From: Bidens hawaiensis
Lineage: Eukaryota > Streptophyta > Magnoliopsida > Asterales > Asteraceae
Direction: 5' to 3'
DNA length: 64,000 nt
Assembly (NCBI GenBank): GCA_021521415.1
Contig: JAIQDT010014658.1
Span: 85,050 to 149,049 of the forward strand
In this document: positions 35,415 to 46,171 of the stretch, piece by piece
Numbering within the stretch: position 1 is the stretch's first letter
Layout: each line of letters begins with the position of its first letter
Made by a program: the position numbers and the translations under genes
Notes under the pieces: generated by a model
What the model was told of the DNA's origin: nothing
What the model saw: only the letters and a program-made list of their open reading frames with translations
Databases searched by the model: none

Positions 35415-36640
35415 CTACGTCTCATAGAGCGCGTCAAGGTAGAATACCTCGACCGTCTGATCAATCACCAGCTCTCCTATGTAGTGGTTCAGTCTGTGAC
35501 CGTTCACTTTAAACTTCCCGCCTTTATCCTCTATCTCGACAGTGCCGTACGGGAAGACCTCAGTGACCGTGAACGGTCCCGACCATCGGGATCTCAACTT
35601 TCCCGGGAATAACCTCAACTGGGAGTTATACAATAAAACCAAATCCCCACACTTGAACTGCTTGTTACCCTTTAACTTCCTATCGTGCAGTTCCTTCGTC
35701 CGCTCCTTATACCTGAACGACTGGGCGTAGGCGTGATCTCTCAGCTCCTCTAACTCGTGCAACTGGTGGAAACGAGTTCTCTCTGCGGCAGACATATCAA
35801 AGTTGACCCTCTGTAGGGCCCAAGAAGCACGGTGCTCCAACTCGACAGGCAGGTGGCAGGCCTTCCCATAAATCATCCGAAACGGTGTGGACCCGGTTGG
35901 AGTTTTGTAGGCTATATGAAAGGCCCACAATGCATCATCTAACTTGTCGAACCAACCGTTTTCTCAAGAATACGTTTGATCCCTCGATTACTCACTTCAA
36001 CCTGCCCACTAGTCTGTGGGTGGTAGGCGGTTGCAAGCCGATGGGTGACCCCATAGCGACGCAACGCCTTCTCCATCTGTGCATTGCATAAGTGAGTCCC
36101 TCTATCACTGATCAACGCCTTCGGGACACCAAAACGAGCAAAAAGGCTCTTGAGAAAACGGAGTACAACTCGGGCATCATTAGTAGGTAAGGCCTTGGCC
36201 TCAACCCACTTGAAGACATAATCGACCGCCACGGGTATATACTTGTTCCCACGCGAAGATGGAAACGGTCCCATGAAATCAATGCCCCACACATCGAAAA
36301 CCTCACAAACCTGAATAGCATTCTGGGGCATTTCATTTCGCGAAGATATGTTGCCGACCCGCTGGCAACGATCACAACTCCTCACAAACGCGTGCGCATC
36401 CTTAAAAATCGAAGGCCAATAAAAACCACAATCAAACACCTTTTTCGCCGTCAAACTCGCACCGTGGTGACCTCCTGTCGGTCCAACATGGCAATGGCTC
36501 AGAATCTGCCATCCCTCTTTAACATCAGCACACCTCCTGATCAACTGGTCAGCACCAATACGAAAGAGATACGGGTCGTCCCACAGGTAAAACTTAACAT
36601 CAGCAAAGAATTTCTTCTTTTGCTGGTAAGACATCTTCGG
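35415..36640 (-). pseudogene. Athila integrase (frameshifted)
   Basis: The N-terminal zinc domain lies near 36480-36360 (H...H, CDRCQR). The catalytic core is at about 36300-35990 with [15 protein letters not shown] and [15 protein letters not shown]; the two Asp and the Glu of the DDE triad are present. A small deletion near 35945 shifts the frame, giving a stop after LEKTVGSTS. The C-terminal part resumes in another frame (35930-35415) with AYKTPTGSTPFRMIYGKACHLP and LFPGKLRSRWSGPF. Integrase would join element DNA to the host chromosome; this copy is split. Confidence 0.9.
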
Positions 36641-38523
36641 GTAGTACCCGTCCGCAAGATAGTTTGCGAAGTCGGCGAACCATGGAAACCCTCATCCTGA
36701 GCCGAAACAAACATAAGACTCTCTGTCGGGAATTGGTCATTAATCATGACCCCCGGTTCTCCTAACTCAGCTCCCTCAAGACGCGAAAGATGATCGGCCG
36801 CCACATTCTCGGCCCCCTTTTTATCACGGATTTCAATATCAAACTCTTGAAGCAAAAGGATCCAACGGATAAGGCGTGGCTTAGCATCCTGTTTGCTAAA
36901 GAGATAACGAATGACAGAATGATCCGTGTACACAATCGTCTTGAACAGAACAAGATAGGACCTGAATTTATCGAATGCGAACACCACAGCTAAAAGCTCT
37001 TTCTCGGTGGTGGTGTAACTCTCCTGTGCACCATTCAGGGTCCGGCTAACATAGTAAATTGGATGGAAGTGTTTATACTTCCGCTATCCAAGAACTGCTC
37101 CGACTGCGAAGTCGCTCGCATCACACATCAACTCAAAAGGAAACGACCAGTCGGGAACAATCATGATCGGAGTGTTAACGAGTTTGTCTTTTAAAAGATC
37201 AAACGCCTCGATACACTGCTCAGAAAACACAAATGGGGCATCCTTCTCCAAGAGTTTGGTCATGGGTCTCGCAATCTTAGAAAAATCTTTAATGAACCGG
37301 CGATAGAACCCAGCATGACCCAGAAAACTCCGGATGGATCTCACGGAAGTGGGCGGGAGAAGATTAGAGATGGTATCGACCTTCGCTCGGTCAACCTCTA
37401 TCCCCGCACTCGAAATATGATGCCCCAAAACGATGCTATCGCATACCATGAAGTGACACTTCTCCCAGTTAAGAACTAGGTTGGTGTCAACGCATCGGGC
37501 CAACATCCTCTCAAGGTTGGAGAGACGCATATCGAAAGAGCTCCCAAACACAGAAAAATAATCCATGAACACCTCCATGGAGTCCTCGATCATGTCATGA
37601 AATATAGCCACCATGCACCTCTGAAATGTGGTTGGAGCGTTACACAGTCCGAACGGCATACGTCGATAGGCAAACGTACCGTATGGGCAGGTAAACGTGG
37701 TTTTCTCCTGGTCATCGGGAGTAAAAGGAATCTGAAAGTACCCGGAGAAACCATCTAAGAAGCAGTAGTACTGCTGACCTGCCAAACGCTCCAACATCTG
37801 ATCAATGAAAGGTATAGGAAAGTGGTTTTTCCTCGTGGCATCATTCAGTCTGCGGTAATCGATGCAGACTCTCCAACCGGTCACAGTCCTAGTGGGAATG
37901 AGCTAATTCCTCTCATTGGTGACGACAGTCATGCCACCCTTTTGGGGAACCACTTGGACTGGACTAACCCACGAACTGTCAGAAATGGGGAAAATGATCC
38001 CCGCATCAAGGAGTTTGATGATCTCCTTCTTCACGACCTCCTGCATCTTCGGATTAAGCCGCCGCTGCGGCTGAACGACAGTCCTATAATTATCCTCCAT
38101 GAGGATTTTATGCATGCAAAACGAAGGGTTGATACCCTTTATGTCGATAATCTTCCTTGCAATGGCCTCCTTGTGCTCTCGAAGCACCCTCAACAGTCTC
38201 TCTCTCTCGACCTCCGGCAAAGTAGATGCGACAATAACCAGAAACTTCCTCTCCTCATCCAAAAACGCGTACTCCAGATGGGCTGGTAAATCCTTAAGCT
38301 CTAAGGAAGGAGGGGGGCTCTCGATAGAAGGTCGGTCCATCGGATCGTCACGTACGATCCCAGCAGACACTTCAGACTCAGGGTGATATGACTCGTCGTC
38401 ATCTTCCGTTGACTGATCGGTCATGGCAACTAACTCAATCTCCGGAATGTCCCTATCGAGAATCTGAGTGTCGAAGGCAGATCCTCCACAGATCTCGCTG
38501 AAAAACTCCCCAACATGCTCCAT
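36641..38523 (-). pseudogene. Athila reverse transcriptase-RNase H (inactivated)
   Basis: RT lies at about 37884-37300: WRVCIDYRRLNDATRKNHFPIPFIDQ, FSGYFQIPF, MPFGLCNAPTTFQRCM. The YxDD-type catalytic motif reads FMDYFSVFG (37570-37544 region), so its second Asp has become Tyr by a GAT to TAT change. At about 37084 a TAG, likely from CAG, ends the frame after GAVLG. RNase H continues to about 36760 ([21 protein letters not shown]) and shifts frame near 36690, where one base seems lost. Upstream, 37903-38523 carries the protease-RT linker, ending in a shift near 37900. No active enzyme is possible. Confidence 0.92.
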
Positions 38524-40830
38524 CAGCAGACTTGGGGTGTATCAATAAAGTACAAGGAGTCATCAGCAGACTTGGGGTGTTTCAGTGACTGTCGAACGTC
38601 AAAGGTATCCCCAACTCTCAAAATCAACTTACCCTCGCAGACGTCGATCAACGCCTATGCACTGGCAAGGAATGGTCGGCCTAAAATCAGTGGTACGCTA
38701 TCATCGTCGTTCATGTCCAGAATGATAAAGTCCACCGGGAAGATGAACTTGTCGACACGAACTAGCATATTCTCGACCACCCCTGAGGGTATTTCACAGA
38801 ACGATCAGCAAGCTGGATACTCATCCTGGTGAGCCTCGGTTCGCCTAGACCCAGCTTGCGATACACGGAATACGGCATGAGATTAATACTGGCACCGAGA
38901 TCGGCCAGCGCATGAATAACCGTATCGTCACTCAAGATGCAGGGAATTGTGAAACTCCCTGGATCGGCCATCTTTTCTGGTAATTTCCTCTGTAAGACAG
39001 CAGAACAACTAGCACTCAATGGGATGGAAGCGACCTCAGCAAGCTTCTCCTTATTCGAAAGGATATCCTTGAGGAACTTCGCGTGTATAGGCATCTGAGT
39101 CAGTGCCTCAAGGAATTGAATGTTAAGGTGAAACTGCTTCAAAAGATCAAGAAATTTGGAATTCTGCTTCTCATCTCTGTCTCTGCGGAGTCTCCCGGGG
39201 TATGGTACTCTGGGCTTGTAGACTCTCGGCGGCTCGCTCGGTAGCTGCTGTCTCTCGGCCTGTGCTGAACTCCCTGGGCTGCTCCTCTGATGCACCTGGG
39301 CCGGTGGAGACTCCATCTGAATCTCCTCATCCACCTGCTCCTCTACAACTACTGCAGGCTCCTCGAAGACTCCTCTTCTAGACCTCTGCTAAATCCTAGG
39401 CTCATCTCGTGCCCCTGCACCGCTTCTCGTTGTCACAGCTTTAGCGAATCCCCTCGGGTTCTGCTCGGTGTTACTCGGTAATGAACCCTACGGCCTCTCG
39501 TTCAATCGACTGGCTATCTCCCCCATCTGCCGCTCGAGACTCTGAATCGACGCTCCTTGATTCCTCATGAACTGCTCGTAATCTCGAAGCTTCTCTTGCG
39601 TCTCCTTGTGACGGGAATCCTCACGCGTCATAAGCTGCGACAACATCTGTGTCTGTTGTGCCATCATCTCCTCCAAAGTGGGCTTCTTCTCCCCACTGCT
39701 CGCTCCCTCACCGGCATCCTGAAATAAACTTTGGCGTTGCTGAAACCCGGGCTGGTTGCCGCTCCTTCAGTTGGAGTTCTGATTGCCTCTCCATCCCGAA
39801 ATATAAGAATTGAAAGAATTTGGGTTTCGGTTTGGATTTCCTATGAAGTCTACGGCCTCCTCCTGCGAACTGACTGGGCACTGAACGGTATCATGCCCCC
39901 CTCTGCATATCTCACACAACTTGCTTTTCGTCTGCAAATCCTTCACCATCTTCGCCAACGCCTCGACCTGTGCCGTTAGTGCGGTGGTGGTGTCCACCGA
40001 ATGAATGCCTCGTGAGATGGAATCGACGGTCTTACCTCCTCTAGCGGGTGGTCTCTGGTATCCACTCATAGCTAACCCGTTAAATAAGGCGATACACTCA
40101 TCAGGGTCCTTAGTCGTCAACAGATTTCCTCCCGCCGCCGTGTCGAGCATACTCTGCGTCGCGTACGTCACTTCATTATAAAATTTCTTGACGACCGCCC
40201 AATCTTGCAAGCCATGGTTCGGGCACAACGCTAATAGATTCTTGAATCGCTCTCAGGTCTCGTAAAAACTCTCGGTGTCCTCCATCTGAAAAGATTGTAT
40301 CTGGTTACGCAAACGAGCGGCCTTAGCCGGAGGATCGTATTTTTCAAGAAATTGGGTCTGCATGGTAGCCTAAGTAGCTATAGAGCCCTGTGGGAGGGAC
40401 TCGAGCCACAGACTCGCTTGATCAGCGAGTGAAAAAGGAAAGACGCGGAGCTTAACGGCGTCTTCGGAAACGCCTGCAAGATGGAAAGTGTCGCAGATAC
40501 GCACGATGCGAGTGAGATGAGAGTGCGGGTTCTCGTGAAGCAACCCGTGAAACTGAGCAGAATGAGCAATGGTATTTAGAATGTTCGACGGGATCTGCCA
40601 GTTCGTAGCAACTCCAATAGCGGGTGGTGCGATGTTGGATCTCGCGCCAGCATTGGCCGGTCAGGCCCGGTCTGCAACTGTCCTCCTCGGTGGAATGTCT
40701 CCCATGATCCTATCCCTATCGTCGGGGTCAAGGGATGAAGAAGTAGACGAGGGTGAAACGGGACGATGTCTCTCACGAAACTCTCTCTGGCTCGGGAAAT
40801 GCTTCAGTGTCGGGTGGTCCACGAGATCGA
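38524..40830 (-). pseudogene. Athila gag-protease (broken)
   Basis: Protease lies near 38960-38820 (ALADLGASINLMPYSVYRKLGLG, with DLGA at the active site as usual for Athila). Before it are a Pro-rich stretch and a linker at about 39334-39000. Gag pieces lie at 40228-39767, with a knuckle-like CEICRGGHDTVQC near 39900, and at about 40569-40240. Many stops separate them. A 20-bp segment is duplicated at 38521-38540 and 38561-38580. Confidence 0.8.
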
Positions 40831-40973
40831 GTCTGTCGCATAAAAACTATAATTAGGAATAAGATTATTTAAACAATTCTAACAAATAAGTAAAATAAAA
40901 AAAAAATAATTACAAGTAGCACAAAAGATAAGTCCTAACTCGGATTTCTCTCAAAACGCCAAAAACTGTGTCT

Positions 40974-40988
40974 CCGGCAACGGTGCCA
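40974..40988 (-). other. Primer binding site (tRNA-Asp type) of the Athila element
   Basis: On the minus strand TGGCACCGTTGCCGG lies six bases after the 5' LTR end (...ACACATCA). It differs by one base from TGGCGCCGTTGCCGG, the complement of plant tRNA-Asp, which Athila elements commonly use. Confidence 0.85.
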
Positions 40989-40994
40989 AAAACT

Positions 40995-42652
40995 TGATGT
41001 GTGTCTAATAACCCTATAATAATGACTCTCACAACTAAGCTTTAATATTAAAACGAAAATCCTAAAACCACACACAACCGGCAAGTGTACCGATCGCAAG
41101 TAGTATAGACTTAGGAAGTCCGAGTATCGAACACGTGGACACGTAAGACGGTAACGATTACTAACCCTAGACAAGACCTACCTTAGAATAATATTTAATT
41201 GATTTTTGATTTTTAATTACTTACCTGAACTAACTAGACTGACTGACAAAACTTACCAAAAATAGAAAACTTAACCGGGGACTAACTGTGTTAACTTAGG
41301 GTGGAGAAAAACGTCTACCTAGGTCTGAATCAAATTGTAGGCCTAACAACCTAATGGATTGAATGACTTCAAGACACCAGTCCCTAAAGATGACACGACT
41401 AAGGATCGCTCGGGCTCACTGGATTACCTCTCGGTCTCACTCAACAAACCTAAACTACTCAAAATCGGCTAAAACGACCAAACCGGGAAACAATTGCTAA
41501 CGTGTTCTAATGATGGATCACCTCTCGGTCTCACCAACACTCGACCCTAATGGCAATGAATACTACACAACCAAGGATAGAGGAACAATTCAACTTAAAC
41601 TAAAATAGATCAACTAGTCACTCAAAACACCTAAACCTGACAAGAAACAAACTCGCTCTCGCGCAATCCTTATTCTAGCATGTAAAGGCAATGAGATGAC
41701 CCTAACTTCCTATCACCTCTCGGTCTCAAAGAAGGTGTTTAACCACTGTACTTAATCCGAATAATCACGCAAAAAAACCCTACGGTGGTACCTACCGCAA
41801 ACAAACCCTAAACACCAAGTCTAGAATCAAACAATGCATCGATCAATTAACACAAAACTAATCAACCAACACACGGGGTTTATGCAATCAATTACCAAAA
41901 TTTCCAGCCCTTAAACACAACCTATTTCATGTCTAAATCAAACTTTACAATAACAATTCAAGTCTATCAATCAAACAATCCATAAAACCTATCAAACACT
42001 AACAAGAATCATCATTCCTAGGTAGAACTAACAAGTTTAGCCGAGCATATTTTTTGGACAGCAGCAAACACTTAACAAAATCATCACTAAACTCATACCA
42101 ATCATCATAATAATCATCCAATGATCAATACTAATCATAAAAAATTCAATCTCTCAATCAAGTGTAAAACTAGTTAACAATTAAACAAGAGAATTAAAGT
42201 TGTTGAACAATGTTATGAAAGAAAGGATATTGGGTGTTCCGGGCTGCTGTTTGCTGCTGTAAAATGATGGTAAACGATCACCGAGGCTTGTTCTTGTTTG
42301 TTCTTCCTTCCCTAGCTTGCAAAAAACTTTTTTCTCTTTTTTTCTTCTGCTCTGGTCCGATCGCAGCTTAGCTGATCCTTAGGGTTTTTTATTTTTTTTA
42401 TATATTATATTATAATGTAAGATTTGGGCCTCTATGATGCATACGAGCCGGGCCTTGAGTTTTTACTTGAAAACGTATGCGTAAAAGGCTCGTAAACCAC
42501 TCCAAAAGCTCGGTTTCTTCTTCCTTGTAACCCATAACCTACAATATGAATAAACTTACGTAAAACTTATCTAAAACAAGTTAAAACATATAAAATATAA
42601 TATAATACGTAGATAAAACATGCAGAAAACACGTGTGTTTTACAACACATCA
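40995..42652 (-). repeat. 5' LTR of the Athila element
   Basis: 1658 bp, near-identical to 32188-33860. Differences are mainly C/T or A/G changes, as expected from decay of methylated cytosines. Confidence 0.93.
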
Positions 42653-42657
42653 TTTGT

Positions 42658-43101
42658 TTAAGTTTTATGTTATATGCGTCTTTAAAGATTGCGTTCTACT
42701 ATTTAAATTTAAAATTTAGACTTATGTTTGAATGTGGTGTTTATGGATTGAATTATGATATGAATGAATCTTTGTTAACGGCAGCCATGTGATGCATGAC
42801 CTTATAATTTAAAGTAAATGGTAGTGTTAGAATAGTATAATACAATGTCTCTTAAAAGACGAGACGAGACTTGTTAAGTCAGGATAAGAAGCATATCATC
42901 GAGGGCTTCATGGACAAGCTACCTTGAACAGCTAACACTCATGAACACCACTCGTTGACTGCAAGGTCGAAAGTAAGAAGGATAGACCGGTAAGCTAGGA
43001 AGCTAAGACAGTTCAAGAAAGGGTGTGAATACAAGAAGCGTTCCTTTTTACAAGGATTAAGCAGGTTTTGATGAAGAAACCTCTTATAAGGAGGGTAGAC
43101 T
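42658..43101 (+). other. 3' internal region and polypurine tract of the gag-only Gypsy element
   Basis: Non-coding tail of the outer element after the Athila insertion. AAGGAGGGTAGACT at 43088-43101 touches the 3' LTR and is its polypurine tract. No pol remnant is seen. Confidence 0.7.
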
Positions 43102-44534
43102 TGTAACATCCGGTTTTTGAAAAATAATAAATAAAGAAATTCTATTATTTAATTTTGCATTATTTATGTGTTGGCGATTAAATAAATAATATAATAAAGT
43201 AGTAGGCTTAAATAGAAGATGGACACAGAATTTAAAGGATGGACTAAGGAGTGTTTTGGGCTTAAGATCCATGGGCTTAGGGTATAAATATCCCTTAAAC
43301 CTTTCCAAAACCCTAGATCTCACATTTTCTATTTTTACCAACACACATAAATAACCTCTACCATTTCGAACCAAGATCTAAGGAAAAACCAAAGCTGGTT
43401 GGTGTTCGAGCATCTTGACAAGTAAGAAATATATCAAGAATCAGTCGTGCGATTCAAACCGGTTTGTCTAAGGTATGTTTCATAACAAAAGCTTGTTGAT
43501 ATAGGCTTGACTTGTTTAGTATTTCTAGATCTAGCTAAAACCGGGCTTTAAAATCGATAAAGCTTCGAACTTTATCGTAAACAAACTTGATCTTAGTTGA
43601 GTATAATAATAGAAATGAAATAATAATAATAAATAGATAGATAGATAGCAGCAGCGAAAAAACAAAGAAAGAAGAAGAGAAAATAAGAAGAAAAGAAAGA
43701 AGGAAAGAAAGAAAGAAAGAAAGAAAGGAAAGGATATATTGGACGGTGGAAAGAGTAGTAATTGTATATAAAGAATGGGATCCATAAGATTAACATCCAG
43801 CTGCCTTAGCAACACGGTAGGCATGTTGTGGTATGAATGGAGTGTCCCGGGTTCGAATCGCGGTTCTCGCCATCGTTTTTTACTATGCGACGCGAGTGGA
43901 ATGGGATGCGATTTGGATCCATGCGATTCGATTTGGATCCAGGCAATCCAATTAGGTCCATATGCTATCATGACCTGTTGGGCCTAATCTGGCCAAACCC
44001 AAGAACTAATTAGGCATATTCCCTAATTTATCCAAAGATGATCCAGCAAAATAAACCAAATTAACCAAACTCGTCACCTCCGTATTTCCTAATATTTTTT
44101 AAAGATAAATGATCCGGTAAAGAAAAGGAATATATATATATATATATATATATATAATTGGAAATGAACATATTTATAATAAAGGAGAAGAATATATATA
44201 TAATAATTGAAGAGTACGAATGCGAAACAAAAACCGTCGTTAAACAAAGTAACCCTGTTAGATTCGTTAACCCAAACAAACGAGCCTAGCTTATTAAGTA
44301 TTCTAGATAACTAAAGTACAAATTTAATTAGTTAGATTAATTAACGAGTATATATGTTAAACAGTTAGTCGTGCACAATTAAGGAAGGGGATTACTGTTA
44401 GCTCCAAACGTATTAGGATACAGGTGAGTTCTAGCCCCTTTTTTCCTTTAAACATTTTTGGGCCTGTATGCATACTCGTAAGTGAAAGAAGTGGTATACA
44501 TGATTTTAATTAATGATGTATATCTTGTAAGAAT

Positions 44535-44571
<37 letters not shown>

Positions 44572-45326
44572 GTGAATATGAGACTGTTATACATCCAACT
44601 TAGATGTAAAACCATCAAAACTACGTAGTTTTGATTAAAATCTAATTTAATCCCTTATTTATGTGATTCCTCTCCATATGAATCTTCTCTATCGTCGATT
44701 CCTTTATTAAAAAAATAAAAATAAAAAAACACACTTGCGACCAGGATCTAGTAGCTTTTCAATTTCGTTTGCATTAAAATTTCAATTCTTATTGCATTGT
44801 GGTTCTTATTGTAATTCTACTCTCTATTTTTTTTATTTTAAAATCTTTGCTGACCACAAATTTTGAAATACATTAATCAATAATGAATGTTACGTGTTCT
44901 TAATTTTTTTTGTATTTTATTCATATTTGAACTTGAACTATGTTTTATATGAATTGAATATCATGTTCATATTTTTTACACTCGTTGAAAAGGAAGCAAC
45001 GGATTGCTATTACAAAACCTTGTTGCAGATTGTGGCCTTGGTAGAGCAAGATGCAGGAGATGGGTTGTTAGTTAATCGATGGATTGAACAACATAATCTA
45101 ATTAGGTTGTTAGCATATTGACGCCTTGGTCGCATGTTATTTGATTTTTGGGTTAACAAAGGATCGATTTTGATAGAGAGGATTAAGGGAATAAGGGTTT
45201 TAATTAAACATTAACCAAAACTATGTAGTTTTGAGAAAAACTATGTATTTTTGAGAGATATGCATCATTATATATATATATATACATATAACCCCTATAT
45301 ATATACATTCTTACAAGATATACATC

Positions 45327-45379
<53 letters not shown>

Positions 45380-45826
45380 ACTAGAATGTTAGTTGATAGA
45401 ACAAAATGAGCTAGGGAGCAAGCCCTAATAATGCTTGTGTAGAATGAGTAAGTGAATATAAATGTGTATGAACGCTATGTATAGAAGAGTGGGTACATGT
45501 TCATATGTAGAGCCTTCGGGCCTCATGCATGAACAATAGGTTAGGATGGCAAATTCCTCTAACCTTGTATGGCTCCGGTTATGAGCAAGAAAAGATGGCT
45601 CATCAATAATAGAGGGCTCGGTTATGAAAAAGAATAGAAGCCTAGGTTATAAGCAAGAATAGAAGGCTCGGTTATGAGTAAGAATAGGAGGCTAGGTTAT
45701 GAGCAACGATAGATGGCTCGGTTTTGAGAAAGAATAGGAGGCTTGGTCATGAGCAAGTGCGTATGAATATAGTTATGGAATGATTGATAGACAGACATAG
45801 AGAAAGTAAATAATGAATGAGAAAGG
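43102..45826 (+). repeat. 3' LTR of the gag-only Gypsy element, truncated and interrupted
   Basis: Starts TGTAACATCCGG and follows the 5' LTR collinearly, including the tRNA-like stretch (43785-43873), (TA)n runs and the ~27-bp GGCTCGGTTATGAGCAAG repeats (45570-45760). It carries an extra ~750 bp with a small inverted-repeat element (44615-45234). It stops at ...GAATGAGAAAGG; the last ~285 bp of the 5' LTR are absent, yet TCATT follows. Confidence 0.8.
44615..45234. mobile_element. Small terminal-inverted-repeat element in the 3' LTR
   Basis: Left arm TCAAAACTACGTAGTTTTGA + TTAAAATCTAATTTAATCCC matches the inverted right arm near 45195-45234 (AAGGGTTTTAATTAAACATT, CAAAACTATGTAGTTTTGA). It is absent from the 5' LTR. 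The target duplication cannot be defined because both sides are (TA)n. The middle has a short frame (about 44990-45121, ending RWIEQHNLIRLLAY) that could be captured host coding sequence. Just outside, at 45305-45329, is an inverted copy of LTR sequence 44512-44536. Confidence 0.55.
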
Positions 45827-46171
45827 TCATTCAAATAATGTGAGCAATGCCAACACTAACACTGTCACAAGTTACATTACCATCCGAAGATGAGATCAAT
45901 GCATTGTGCATGGAAATTGAATTGTTATTATTACAAACAGAGTTGGCAAATTATGGTTTTGAAATCACATTAGAAACAAAAGCTGAATTTAAAACAAGGT
46001 TATTCTCAAAATCCACATTCCTATCCGAGGATCCACTTTCCTTTACATCCCATGCTAAACAAGATGAATTGTCATTAAAATTATTTGGCACATGCATTAG
46101 ATCAACTGTCATGGGGACTGGAGGAACAAATGTCCTAAGTTTTGGTACATGACCAATTCCATAGACCATTT
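45827..46171 (-). pseudogene. Copia gag remnant, middle fragment
   Basis: On the minus strand it reads VYGIGHVPKLRTFVPPVPM and an acidic/Asn-rich stretch, similar to the non-conserved central Gag of Copia elements. It connects to 48080 when the solo LTR (46172-48079) is ignored, and to 27140 when the gag-only Gypsy is ignored. Confidence 0.6.

Larger units (their letters stand above)
32188..42652 (-). mobile_element. Athila-lineage Gypsy retrotransposon, complete structure, dead pol
   Basis: A 10,465-bp minus-strand element with TG...CA LTRs, a TTTGT target duplication (32183-32187 and 42653-42657), a tRNA-Asp-type primer site and a polypurine tract. RT, protease and integrase motifs (DLGASINLM, FSGYFQIP, KACHLPVELEH) are those of Athila. 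I hand-counted about two dozen substitutions between the LTRs over about 1.66 kb (roughly 1.4%), mostly transitions, plus a 14-bp and a 1-bp indel. It is therefore fairly young, yet the coding region already has several stops and frameshifts. No env-like frame is recognised. Confidence 0.93.
27141..45826 (+). mobile_element. Gag-only Gypsy-type element (TR-GAG-like), heavily interrupted
   Basis: Outer element of the nest. It has a 5' LTR (27141-29230), primer site (29234-29244), gag (29812-32152, split), polypurine tract (43088-43101) and 3' LTR (43102-45826). TCATT lies before the 5' LTR (27136-27140) and after the truncated 3' LTR (45827-45831). After removal of the solo LTR and Athila insertions the internal region is only about 3.4 kb, with gag and no protease, RT or integrase. 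That fits the terminal-repeat-with-gag (TR-GAG) class of non-autonomous plant elements, or a large pol deletion. The LTRs are much diverged, so it is older than the Athila inside it. Confidence 0.75.

Noticed and set aside
35051..35464. Candidate Athila env-like frame on the minus strand
   Set aside because: Short and low-complexity; has one hydrophobic run but no signal peptide or known Athila env features.
43780..43873. Possible tRNA gene
   Set aside because: A T-arm-like GGGTTCGAATC is present, but no acceptor stem pairs and the stretch lies in an LTR; kept only as a finding about promoter-like boxes.
45847..46152. Plus-strand frame of 101 codons
   Set aside because: Opposite-strand shadow of the Copia gag fragment, which reads better on the minus strand.
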